Below are positions 23,504 through 31,330 of a stretch of 31,432 nucleotides of DNA, piece by piece (the first letter of the stretch is position 1; every line of letters starts with the position of its first letter). Source of the stretch: a virus. Under the pieces are notes generated by a model. That model ran no database searches and was not told where the DNA came from. It worked only from the letters and a program-made list of their open reading frames with translations. The DNA is taken from the IMG/VR virus record IMGVR_UViG_3300013131_000156, positions 1 through 31,432 of that record; one strand, 5' to 3'. The translations under genes were made by a program, and so were the position numbers.

Positions 23504-25852
23504 ATGAGCGATATGAAAATGTATAACATTCTAGGTATGTTTAAAAACCTAGTTAAATCTGATAAACCTGCTGAGGTTACTACACCAAAAGAAACAGTAT
23601 ATGAAAGCGTGGAACCACGTGGTAGTATTACTGAAGCAGTTAAAGGCTTAGAAAGCAAATATGCTACATTTAAAGAAGCAAAGAAAGCTAAACCAGACTT
23701 TTTAGACGTAGACAAAGATGGCGATAAGGCAGAGCCATTTAAGAAAGCTGTTAAAGATAAAAAAGCCGTCGAAGAAGGTGCTGGTCCTTACACGCTCGAT
23801 GATCCAAAGCATCCTAAGTTCAAAGCTAACTACGAAAAATATAAAAAAGCTCACCCAGACTGTACACTAGCAGAGTTTGTTGCAGCCATGCGTAAGAAAG
23901 AAAAAGGTCTGAACGAAAGTCAAGCAGTTGTTATTGGCGGCAAAGAAGTTGATTTGAATAGTTTAGAATTTGAAAACATAAACAAATGGGACGCACCTGA
24001 TTACTCAGACGCTTATTGTGTTGCGGCTAGTTTTGTTGATGGTACTCCGCTATCAGAAGTTGAGCTTGATCAATTAGAAAGCAAGTACAGTGCTGAAGTA
24101 CATACAGCTATACACAATAGTCTACATGAAGCGGCCTACGATGAGCCAGCAGCACCAGATGCTGACGCTATTGCTAAACGCAAACGTCTACAGGCTATTA
24201 AAGATCGTCAAGAAGATGAACATGGTTATGGCGCAGAGCGTAACACACCAATCCGTAAAGTTGCTGGTAAAGCCTACGGTGGTTCTGCACAGAAAGATGT
24301 AGCAGAACCAGATGAGTTAGAAGAATACACACAAGCTGAATACGATCAAGCGATTGGTGATTTTAAAGCTAAAGGTGGTAAGGCACAACAACTACCACCA
24401 GGTAGTGCTAAGAATCCCATCTCAACAGCAAGTCGCCACATTGGCGGCCGCAGTGAAATTGGTGGTGGCAAAAAATCAGGCAAAGCTGCACAAGCTACAT
24501 CAAGCAAAGCGGTAGTTGACGTGTATGAAAAAGCACCTCCAGGCGCTAAAGCTGAACGTATGGTTAAACATATTAAGAAAGGCTATGCTAAAGACGGCAA
24601 ATTATCTAAGAAAGAAAAAGGTATTGCTTATGCTACAGCATGGAAAGCTAAGAAAGCTGGCGTCGTAGAAGCTACACAATTTGGTGATAAAATTGCCAAT
24701 AGCAAAGCTGAATTGAAAAAAGCTAAACCAGCAATGGTTAAAGAAAGTCGTGTTATGGAAGAAACAGATTACTTCTACGAAAAAGTAGCTAAAGCTCTAG
24801 CTGAGAAAAATTCGTACTTAGACACAGCAGGTAGCGAATTCAATGATGCTGTACGTAAAGAAATGGTAGCACAAGGCATTCCACCTAACAAGGCTCGTAA
24901 CATTTTAACAATGGACGAAGACTTCTTAAGCGACGTGGCTACATCATACGGTCACTACTGTCAAATTGACGCACATTCACCTTTACCGGCTGAAATTGAT
25001 CTAGGTGGAGTAAAAGAATTAGATGAGATTGCTCGTCTAGCAGGGTTACCAACTAAAGAAGCAACATGTGAAGGTTGCGGTATGGTAGAATCATCATGCT
25101 CATGCCAACACGAAAGCACAATGGGTGCAGTAGCAGGCGGATTAGCAGGTGCAGCATTAGGTAAATCACCTGCGGCAGCTAGAGTTGGTGCCGCAATAGG
25201 TGACCAGTTAACAAGTGAAGAAGAACTAGATGAAAGAGAGCAATTCCAATCTATGCCACAAGGTTATGCTTCTGGTACTCCTAAAGCGCCAGCGGTGAAT
25301 CCTAACGTTAAGTCTACATTTGACAAAAGCAAACTAAACCCAATGCGTGAAGAAGAAATGGAAGAAGGCAACGAATTCTCAGGTGCACTAGCTAAAGCTA
25401 AAGCTGCAGGTGCTAAAGAATTTGAAGTTGACGGTAAGAAATACACTGTTAAAGAAGATATTAGTGTAAACATTTCTGCAAGCGGCGAAGATGATAGTGT
25501 TAATTTAATTCGTAAATTAGCAGGTATGAATATGATTAACCACACATTGGGCGGCACTAAAACTGACAAGATAGTAGGACAATCACTTGGAGAGCCAGAA
25601 CAGGCGCCTGAAGAAGTTAGCGTAGCTGACCTAACACAAGACGAAAGCCTAGAAGAAGAACGTGACGTAGAATACACAAACACACCTAACGAAAAAATTG
25701 CAGGTGTAGATGCAGCTATTCCTAGTGGAACTGATTTAAATCGTGCTAAGAAACAGTACAAACGTGAATATCCAGGTGATAACCCAATGGCTGTTAAAGA
25801 AGAAGCTCTTTGGAAATCATACGAAGCAATGATTAGTGACGTTAAGAAGTAA
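23504..25852 (+). CDS. Large Lys/Glu-rich virion or scaffold-associated protein
   Basis: This 782-residue protein is very rich in Lys, Glu and Ala, with few stable hydrophobic cores. Visible elements in order: an acidic EF-hand-like loop DVDKDGDKAEP (68-78); a basic block AKAERMVKHIKKGYAKDGK and KKEKGIAYATAWKAKKAG (about 348-386) familiar from marine T4-like phages; and EIARLAGL (508-515). A Cys cluster C522-x2-C525-x6-C532-x-C534 follows, then a Gly/Ala-rich segment MGAVAGGLAGAALG (540-553) and a second motif LIRKLAGM (668-675). Several (L/I)-x-E sites such as SITE-A could be prohead-protease cuts. The mix suggests a scaffold-core or ejected internal protein with DNA contact. The specific role is unknown. 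Confidence 0.55.
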   Translation: MSDMKMYNILGMFKNLVKSDKPAEVTTPKETVYESVEPRGSITEAVKGLESKYATFKEAKKAKPDFLDVDKDGDKAEPFKKAVKDKKAVEEGAGPYTLDDPKHPKFKANYEKYKKAHPDCTLAEFVAAMRKKEKGLNESQAVVIGGKEVDLNSLEFENINKWDAPDYSDAYCVAASFVDGTPLSEVELDQLESKYSAEVHTAIHNSLHEAAYDEPAAPDADAIAKRKRLQAIKDRQEDEHGYGAERNTPIRKVAGKAYGGSAQKDVAEPDELEEYTQAEYDQAIGDFKAKGGKAQQLPPGSAKNPISTASRHIGGRSEIGGGKKSGKAAQATSSKAVVDVYEKAPPGAKAERMVKHIKKGYAKDGKLSKKEKGIAYATAWKAKKAGVVEATQFGDKIANSKAELKKAKPAMVKESRVMEETDYFYEKVAKALAEKNSYLDTAGSEFNDAVRKEMVAQGIPPNKARNILTMDEDFLSDVATSYGHYCQIDAHSPLPAEIDLGGVKELDEIARLAGLPTKEATCEGCGMVESSCSCQHESTMGAVAGGLAGAALGKSPAAARVGAAIGDQLTSEEELDEREQFQSMPQGYASGTPKAPAVNPNVKSTFDKSKLNPMREEEMEEGNEFSGALAKAKAAGAKEFEVDGKKYTVKEDISVNISASGEDDSVNLIRKLAGMNMINHTLGGTKTDKIVGQSLGEPEQAPEEVSVADLTQDESLEEERDVEYTNTPNEKIAGVDAAIPSGTDLNRAKKQYKREYPGDNPMAVKEEALWKSYEAMISDVKK

Positions 25853-25853
25853 T

Positions 25854-25949
25854 ATGGCAGTAAAGCTACACGTAGAATATTTTTTAGTATGTTTATGTGT
25901 AGCTTTAGTAAGAAGCTTACGCAAAATTTGTAAACTATTTAAACTATGA
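25854..25949 (+). CDS. Possible 31-residue membrane microprotein
   Basis: An ATG one base after the 782-residue gene's stop opens 31 codons, ending in TGA within the ATGA overlap with the next gene. The peptide (MAVKLHVEYFLVCLCVALV then a basic tail RSLRKICKLFKL) has one hydrophobic helix and a positively charged C terminus. Exact tiling between neighbours is the main support. A clear ribosome site is lacking, so it may instead be an unused spacer. Confidence 0.4.
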   Translation: MAVKLHVEYFLVCLCVALVRSLRKICKLFKL

Positions 25950-26332
25950 AAATTAATGAAATCATTGTAGAAACTCGCGGTGAAGGTCCTGTTCCTAAAG
26001 AACTAGAAGATAAAAGTATGGGCGGGGTTATCCGTATGCGTGATGTGGGCGGCTACGATCGTACCTATCACTTAAATCGTATCATGATGGCAGCGGCTAT
26101 GGCCGACGGCCAAGACGAACGTCCAGTTGATATGGATAGCTCTAGCTTTGTAGAAAAATACAATGTAGCAATACCATTTAGTGATGCAGAAGAACTAATG
26201 ATGTATCAGGCCATGGCTACTATTCCTACAGACGGTAAAGAATTAGTTAAACGCGGTCGCAGTCAAGAAGCCGATGATACAAACAAACAAAGTCCTATAT
26301 CGCCTCGTAAGAAAAACAAATACGGAGTATAA
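25946..26332 (+). CDS. Conserved marine T4-like phage protein with capsid-targeting-like N terminus
   Basis: The 128-residue product begins MKINEIIVE-T, again a short basic/hydrophobic stretch ending in (I)-x-E as in T4 capsid-targeting peptides. Its centre (YHLNRIMMAAAMADGQDERP, then VDMDSSSFVEKYNVAIPFSD) and its tail (RGRSQEADDTNKQSPISPRK, then KNKYGV) are a recognisable combination in marine T4-like phages. No enzymatic motif is visible. It lies in the group between gp16 and gp17 and overlaps the preceding microprotein by four bases. A head-internal role is inferred. Confidence 0.65.
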   Translation: MKINEIIVETRGEGPVPKELEDKSMGGVIRMRDVGGYDRTYHLNRIMMAAAMADGQDERPVDMDSSSFVEKYNVAIPFSDAEELMMYQAMATIPTDGKELVKRGRSQEADDTNKQSPISPRKKNKYGV

Positions 26333-26333
26333 C

Positions 26334-26561
26334 GTGGACGAATTAGATCAAATTAAACAGCTTGCTGGGGTAACTCAAAACGTAGGAAAACTGCAAGAAT
26401 ACAAAGGCTACGGTAGCGTTAAAACTGATGGTAGTAACATGAGTATTACTGCTAATGAAAAGATTCAACACCAAAACAGCAATAACATCCAACCTGGTAC
26501 ACAGGAATGGTTTAGATTGTGGTTTGCGAAAACAGGAATCACCGGAGAAACTCCCTTCTAA
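26334..26561 (+). CDS. Small protein with IxxLAG motif, GTG start
   Basis: The chosen start is GTG at 26334, one base after the previous stop and six bases after GGAG. An in-frame ATG at 26274 would require a 59-base overlap and has no ribosome site. The 75-residue product starts MDELDQIKQLAGV and ends with PGTQEWFRLWFAKTGITGET. The N-terminal motif matches ones in the 782- and 776-residue proteins. The Trp/Phe-rich end resembles small conserved proteins in marine T4-like phages. Function unknown. Confidence 0.6.
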   Translation: MDELDQIKQLAGVTQNVGKLQEYKGYGSVKTDGSNMSITANEKIQHQNSNNIQPGTQEWFRLWFAKTGITGETPF

Positions 26562-26581
26562 ACTTAACTTCGCAAAACTAG

Positions 26582-26611
26582 TTCTAACAGATAAATAACT
26601 ATATGTTAGAA
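26582..26611 (+). promoter_or_regulatory. Late promoter in inverted repeat covering the HNH start codon
   Basis: TTCTAACA (26582-26589) and TGTTAGAA (26604-26611) form a perfect 8-bp stem. The core GATAAATA (26590-26597) begins the 14-nt loop. With the core at -13 to -6, +1 is 26603, the A of the ATG. Two bases of the start codon are in the right arm, so read-through RNA would hide it. T4 homing endonuclease genes such as I-TevI and mobE use a similar late-promoter/hairpin arrangement. Confidence 0.7.
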
Positions 26612-27331
26612 AACAAATACACCTCTTATTATAACAATATTATCAACAAAGCTAAAAATCGTCTATTAGATGGGTATTATGAAACCCATCATATTATTCC
26701 TAAATCGCTCGGCGGCACCAATCTTAAAGAAAATCTTGTAAACCTAACAGCCCGTGAACATTTTATTTGTCATCTTCTACTTACTAAAATGTATGAAGGT
26801 GATGCTAAAAGTAAAATGATACATGCTGCTTGGGCTATGACAACATTAGAAAATGAATTTCAACAAAGATACAAAATAACATCAAAAATATATGAATCTC
26901 TGCGTATTGAATATGCAGAACTTGTTTCTAATAGATTATCCGGAAAACCTGGAAGAAAACATTCTGAGGAAACTAAAAAGAAATTGTCTTTAGCGATGGC
27001 AGGCAAATCAAATGGCCCAATGAGTGAAGAATCTAAAAGAAAACTATCCGAATCAATGAAGGGTAAAAACGTAGGAAAAAAACGTACACTAGAACAAATT
27101 CAACAACAGTCACTACGACAAACTGGTAAGAAAAGAGCACCGCATTCTGAAGAAACAAAAGAAAAATTACGACTAGCTAATCTTGGAAAAAAGAAAGCCC
27201 CCGACACTATAGAGACTCGTGTTAAAAAATCATTGGCATCAAAAGGCAAAACTAAATCGCCTGGCCAGGTTGCAAAGCAACGAGAATCATTGTTGAATTA
27301 TTACAAACAAAAAAAGATGGGACATAAGTAA
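26603..27331 (+). CDS. Free-standing HNH homing endonuclease with NUMOD3 repeats
   Basis: The 242-residue protein has an N-terminal HNH core YYETHHIIPKSLGGTNLKEN (25-44) followed by NLTAREHFICHLLL. It includes H29-H30, N44, H53 and H57. Four NUMOD3-type DNA-binding motifs follow (about 118-134, 138-155, 179-196, 199-215), each of the form HSEETKKKLSLAMAGK. The end is lysine-rich. Such enzymes cut a specific site in related phage genomes, so that repair copies the gene across. It lies between the 75-residue gene and gp17, five bases before the gp17 ATG. The cut site is therefore probably in or near gene 17 of endonuclease-free relatives. No Shine-Dalgarno sequence is seen. Confidence 0.85.
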   Translation: MLENKYTSYYNNIINKAKNRLLDGYYETHHIIPKSLGGTNLKENLVNLTAREHFICHLLLTKMYEGDAKSKMIHAAWAMTTLENEFQQRYKITSKIYESLRIEYAELVSNRLSGKPGRKHSEETKKKLSLAMAGKSNGPMSEESKRKLSESMKGKNVGKKRTLEQIQQQSLRQTGKKRAPHSEETKEKLRLANLGKKKAPDTIETRVKKSLASKGKTKSPGQVAKQRESLLNYYKQKKMGHK

Positions 27332-27335
27332 ATGT

Positions 27336-28904
27336 ATGGCAACAGCAAAAGGTACAGATAACGTCCTTGTTAAAAAGCCCCATCAACAAACGGCATTTAC
27401 ACAAGAACAATTACAAGAATTTGCAAAATGCGCAGACCCAGTAACTGGCCCTGAGTATTTTATGAGTAACTACTTCTACATACAACACCCCACTAAGGGA
27501 CGTATGTTGTATCAACCTTTTGACTACCAAAAACGCCTAATCGATACATATCACAACTACCGCTATAGTATATCGCTAATGCCCCGACAAACAGGTAAGT
27601 CAACAAGTGCCGCAGGTTACTTGTTATGGTACGCTATGTTCGTGCCAGATAGTACTATCCTAATTGCCGCACACAAATTTACAGGCTCACAAGAAATTAT
27701 GCAACGTATTCGTTACGCTTATGAAAGCGTACCGGACTTTATACGTGCTGGTGCAGTGAGTTACAACAAAGGTAGTATTGATTTTGACAATGGTAGTCGT
27801 ATTGTAAGTGCTACAACAACAGAAAATACAGGTCGTGGTATGAGTATTTCATTACTATACTGTGACGAGTTCGCATTCGTTAGACCTACCATAGGCCGAG
27901 AATTTTGGACTTCAATTAGTCCCACACTAGCAACTGGTGGTAAATGTATTATTACATCAACGCCTAACAGTGATGAAGACCAGTTTGCTCTCCTATGGAA
28001 AGGTGCTAACAAGTGCTTTGACGAATTTGGAAACCCAACTGAAGTGGGTGTTAACGGATTTAAATCATATCGTAGTTACTGGAACGAACACCCCGACCGC
28101 GATGAAAAATGGGCTGCTGAACAGCGAGCACAGTTAGGTGATGAACGTTTCCGCCGAGAGATGGACTGCGAATTCATTATCTGGGATGAGACCTTAATTA
28201 ATCCTACTACACTTATTGAGATGTCTGGCTTAGATCCTATAGAGCGCCAAGGTCAAGTTCGTTGGTACAAGAAACCTGAAGCGCAGTATACCTATGTTGT
28301 CGCTATGGACCCAAGTTTGGGCACAGGGGGCGATCCTGCAGCTATACAAATCTTTGAACTACCTACATTTAAACAAATTGGCGAGTGGCAACATAATAAA
28401 ACACCAGTGCAACAACAAGTGGGTATTTTGACTGAAATTGTTCGTTATTTAAATGAAACAGTAAGCCAAAATAATATCTATTACAGTGTTGAGAACAATA
28501 CCTTAGGAGAAGCTGCACTTATCTGTATCAATGAAATTGGTGAAGAGAACATCAAAGGTATTTTCTTAAGTGAACCCAAACGTGCAGGTAGTGCTCGTAG
28601 ATATCGTCGTGGATTTAATACAACTAACAGCACAAAAATTTCAGCTTGTGCTAAACTTAAAAATCTAATTGAAAGTAAGCGTATGACTATTGTAAGTAAA
28701 CCGCTACTATCAGAACTTAAAACTTTTGTAGCCAATGGGCCTAGCTTTGCAGCCAAGCCGGGTGAAACAGATGACCTGGTTATGGCACTAGTATTAATAG
28801 TGCGCATGTCTATGCTCTTACAAAGTTTTGACAGTCAAATTGACTCTACAATGAAAGACAGTCTCGAAGATGTAATTGAGCCTATGCCTTTCTACATTAT
28901 GTAG
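27336..28904 (+). CDS. 17: gp17-like terminase large subunit
   Basis: The 522-residue protein has the full motor-nuclease layout. The Walker A motif is PRQTGKST (83-90), Walker B is LLYCDE (173-178), and the coupling motif is ITSTPN (206-211). The C-terminal RNase H-type nuclease has acidic residues D325 (VVAMDPSLGTGGD), E386 (YYSVENN) and D479/D480 (GETDDLVMAL). It packages DNA into the prohead with ATP and cuts the concatemer. It is shorter than T4 gp17 (610), mainly at the N terminus, but starts properly with the YQPFDYQKRLID region before Walker A. The ATG at 27336 is five bases after the homing endonuclease stop; an ATG at 27332 is out of frame. Ribosome site is weak, so coupling to the endonuclease gene or use of upstream transcripts is likely. 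Confidence 0.92.
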   Translation: MATAKGTDNVLVKKPHQQTAFTQEQLQEFAKCADPVTGPEYFMSNYFYIQHPTKGRMLYQPFDYQKRLIDTYHNYRYSISLMPRQTGKSTSAAGYLLWYAMFVPDSTILIAAHKFTGSQEIMQRIRYAYESVPDFIRAGAVSYNKGSIDFDNGSRIVSATTTENTGRGMSISLLYCDEFAFVRPTIGREFWTSISPTLATGGKCIITSTPNSDEDQFALLWKGANKCFDEFGNPTEVGVNGFKSYRSYWNEHPDRDEKWAAEQRAQLGDERFRREMDCEFIIWDETLINPTTLIEMSGLDPIERQGQVRWYKKPEAQYTYVVAMDPSLGTGGDPAAIQIFELPTFKQIGEWQHNKTPVQQQVGILTEIVRYLNETVSQNNIYYSVENNTLGEAALICINEIGEENIKGIFLSEPKRAGSARRYRRGFNTTNSTKISACAKLKNLIESKRMTIVSKPLLSELKTFVANGPSFAAKPGETDDLVMALVLIVRMSMLLQSFDSQIDSTMKDSLEDVIEPMPFYIM

Positions 28905-28915
28905 ATAAATAATGT
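28894..28915 (+). promoter_or_regulatory. Late promoter in inverted repeat across the gp17 end
   Basis: ACATTAT (28894-28900) pairs with ATAATGT (28909-28915), a 7-bp stem with an 8-nt loop. The core GATAAATA (28904-28911) starts on the last base of the gp17 stop TAG and runs into the right arm. The expected +1 is 28917, the A of the next ATG. A competing palindrome CTACAT-T-ATGTAG (28892-28904) overlaps the left arm, so two folds are possible. Confidence 0.65.
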
Positions 28916-28916
28916 T

Positions 28917-31247
28917 ATGAGAGAAATTAATAAAATCGCAGAAGGCCTATTTGAGAAAATTCGTGACCGATTTGAAGATGTTAGTTTGGGTGATGAAAAT
29001 GCACATGCTACACAAAATCCAGAAGATGCACGTTTTTTCAATTTTGACTATGTAGTTGATGGTCACAACTACGGCAATATTACACTTAGCGTCATTGATG
29101 AAACAAGTCTGAAAGTTTATTTTAGTAAAAACATCAGTCACGACCTAGATGACGAGCAACGCAAGCATTGGTACAGTTTCCTTAGAGAACTGCGTGAATT
29201 TGCTAAACGTAATCTACTAAGTTTTGAGCCACGTGATATTACACGGTCAACTCTTAAACACCGCGATATCCAACAAATTTCTAAAGCTGATAACACATAC
29301 GATAAAGACGAAGTTATTGGCGAAAGTCGCTTATATGGTACTAGCCGTAGTAGCTATGAAAATGATGGCCCTGTGCGTATTATTATCCGCCACAGCGATC
29401 ATATTAACCCAGAATCTCGTGGAAGTCGTAGCCGTAAAATCCGTGCTATGTACTTAGAAAACGCAGAAGGCGAACGTCTAAAACTACCACACAACAGTCT
29501 ACGCTATGCTCGTGCTATGGCCCGTCATTTACAAGAAGGCGGCAGCATCGGTGATGAGTTTGGACAGCACATTACAGAAATTGCAGAAGAGTGTAGCAAG
29601 TTAAAACCATTTAAATCTGCTATGATTCGCAGAGTATTTGAAGATGGCGAAACGCAGGCAATGGTAGAAGCTGCATTTGAATACCACGGCCTACTAAAAG
29701 ACACACTAGGTAAAATGAGCGGTCGTAAGGGCTACCAACAATGTAAAGAACAGTTTGTTGCTACTAGTACCAGCTATGTTCCAGAAGAAGATTTTGATGC
29801 TGACAGTGTCAGAGAACGTTTTGTAAAACGTACATATAATGATCGCATGAATGATGCGCTACCTATTGTATACAAGGCTTATAACATGAAGAAAACTAAT
29901 AAAATGGCAGAAGCCTTTGAAGGCTGGGCAAACAATGTAGCAGAAAGCTGGGACGAGGATGAAGAAGGCGTTAAACAATGGGGTATAGAACCTATTAACG
30001 TTGATGACTTGGCTGATTTATTTGCTGAAGAATTACCACTAGGTGTCGATGCTGTAAATGCTATTAATGCTGTCAGTGGTGTTATTAATAGTAACGAATT
30101 GGATGAAGTACTCTTGCACACAAGTAAAGCAAATCCAGAATTGGACGCTCGTGATGTAATTTTATCATGGTTGGAATCAAATGTACCAGCAGTGTTCCAA
30201 GAATTACAAAATGAAATTAACGAATCAGAATCCGGAGATTCACCATTTGACCGTATGAGCAGAGCGGAATTATTAGATTATTTAAACCTAAACCCACTAA
30301 AAGCACAAAATATTCCAAACGAAGAACTACGTGCTGCCGCAGAAGAACGCTCGCTCGATATGACAGAGGGTAATACCTACGGTAGTTACGGTGCAGTATA
30401 TGAAGATGATGAAGATCAAGTGGAAAGTATCACTTCAGCAATCGTACGTAGAATATTAAACAATATTGGCCAACACAGTGAATTATTAAGAAAAGCAGGA
30501 CCAGACGGTGTACTTAATGCTGCACGTGACGTAGCAAGTTTTCACGCACCGGTAGAAGAATTGGGCTCGAGTGACATCAGCAACATGGTTCGTGAAGTAT
30601 ACCTTGAAGTTGGTGTAGACTACCCGGAACTAAATGAAACTCCGTTACGTCAAGCAAGAACACCAAGTAAAAAAGCCCGCGACGCAAAATATTATGATTA
30701 CCTAGCAAGAACGTTAGGTGAAAATTTAGAATCAATGGCTCCAGCAGATAGTTCTAGCCCTTTAACTCACGCACATGAAGCATACTGTGATGCTTGTGAT
30801 CGCACAGCAGACCAATGTGTTTGTGATGATGAACTAGATGAAGGTCGTGTAAAAGAAGTTAGTATAGATCTTGAAGAACTGACAGATGAAGAATTCAAGG
30901 CAAAATATGGAAAAACCAAAGAAGAAGTAAAACAAGCACTGTCAGAAGGTCTATCAGGCTTACAAAAATTAGGCGCTGGCGCGGCATTAATTGGTGCATT
31001 ATCAACTAACGCATACTTAGATAATAAAGCAGTAGAATCGAGTCCGCAAGTACAAAAACTAGAACAACTATATCAGCAAGCACTAGCAAATGATGACGTT
31101 CAAAAAGCAAATGAATTAGAAGATAGAATTGAAAATCTTAAGGCACGCATTGAACTAGGCAAAGGTGAAGTACTAGATAAAGACGGTAACCCGATCGAAC
31201 CAAAATACGAAAGTATACAAGATATTAGAACTCTAGCAGGCTTATAG
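28917..31247 (+). CDS. Large acidic virion-type protein with Cys cluster
   Basis: The N terminus MREINKIAE-G fits a capsid-targeting peptide with (I)-x-E cleavage. Residues 40-130 (FNFDYVVDGHNYGNITLSVI, then LRELREFAKRNLLSFEPRDI) and 180-215 (RKIRAMYLENAEGERLKLPH) are conserved in marine T4-like phages. The middle is acidic and helical. The C-terminal part has C624-x2-C627-x6-C634-x-C636 and a Gly/Ala hydrophobic segment LQKLGAGAALIGAL (682-695). A coiled coil (LEQLYQQALANDDVQKANEL) and a final DIRTLAGL ending at the last residue follow. This shares three elements with the 782-residue protein. No Shine-Dalgarno sequence precedes the ATG. Probable internal or ejected head protein; role unproven. 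Confidence 0.55.
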   Translation: MREINKIAEGLFEKIRDRFEDVSLGDENAHATQNPEDARFFNFDYVVDGHNYGNITLSVIDETSLKVYFSKNISHDLDDEQRKHWYSFLRELREFAKRNLLSFEPRDITRSTLKHRDIQQISKADNTYDKDEVIGESRLYGTSRSSYENDGPVRIIIRHSDHINPESRGSRSRKIRAMYLENAEGERLKLPHNSLRYARAMARHLQEGGSIGDEFGQHITEIAEECSKLKPFKSAMIRRVFEDGETQAMVEAAFEYHGLLKDTLGKMSGRKGYQQCKEQFVATSTSYVPEEDFDADSVRERFVKRTYNDRMNDALPIVYKAYNMKKTNKMAEAFEGWANNVAESWDEDEEGVKQWGIEPINVDDLADLFAEELPLGVDAVNAINAVSGVINSNELDEVLLHTSKANPELDARDVILSWLESNVPAVFQELQNEINESESGDSPFDRMSRAELLDYLNLNPLKAQNIPNEELRAAAEERSLDMTEGNTYGSYGAVYEDDEDQVESITSAIVRRILNNIGQHSELLRKAGPDGVLNAARDVASFHAPVEELGSSDISNMVREVYLEVGVDYPELNETPLRQARTPSKKARDAKYYDYLARTLGENLESMAPADSSSPLTHAHEAYCDACDRTADQCVCDDELDEGRVKEVSIDLEELTDEEFKAKYGKTKEEVKQALSEGLSGLQKLGAGAALIGALSTNAYLDNKAVESSPQVQKLEQLYQQALANDDVQKANELEDRIENLKARIELGKGEVLDKDGNPIEPKYESIQDIRTLAGL

Positions 31248-31272
31248 TAAAATTACAATTATAATTTCGATT

Positions 31273-31300
31273 AAAAAGGACCTACGGGTCCTTTTGTTTT
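31273..31300 (+). terminator. Rho-independent terminator with UACG tetraloop
   Basis: AAAAGGACC (31274-31282) and GGTCCTTTT (31287-31295) form a 9-bp stem capped by a TACG loop, a stable UNCG-type tetraloop. GTTTT follows. The flanking A and T runs suggest it may work in both directions. It ends the gp17/776-residue transcription unit. Confidence 0.9.
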
Positions 31301-31330
31301 GGCTAAAATTTGGCTATATTGCTCTTGTGA

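Noticed and set aside
25264-25761. A 165-codon open frame on the - strand
   Set aside because: It lies fully inside the 782-residue gene, is Ser/Leu-rich as expected from antisense of Glu/Lys/Ala codons, and has no promoter or ribosome site.
26274-26333. Upstream ATG extension of the 75-residue protein
   Set aside because: It overlaps the previous gene by 59 bases and has no ribosome site, whereas the GTG at 26334 follows GGAG with good spacing.
28892-28904. CTACAT-T-ATGTAG palindrome as a protein-binding operator
   Set aside because: It is within the gp17 coding end (residues plus stop) and overlaps the late-promoter stem; nothing independent supports an operator.
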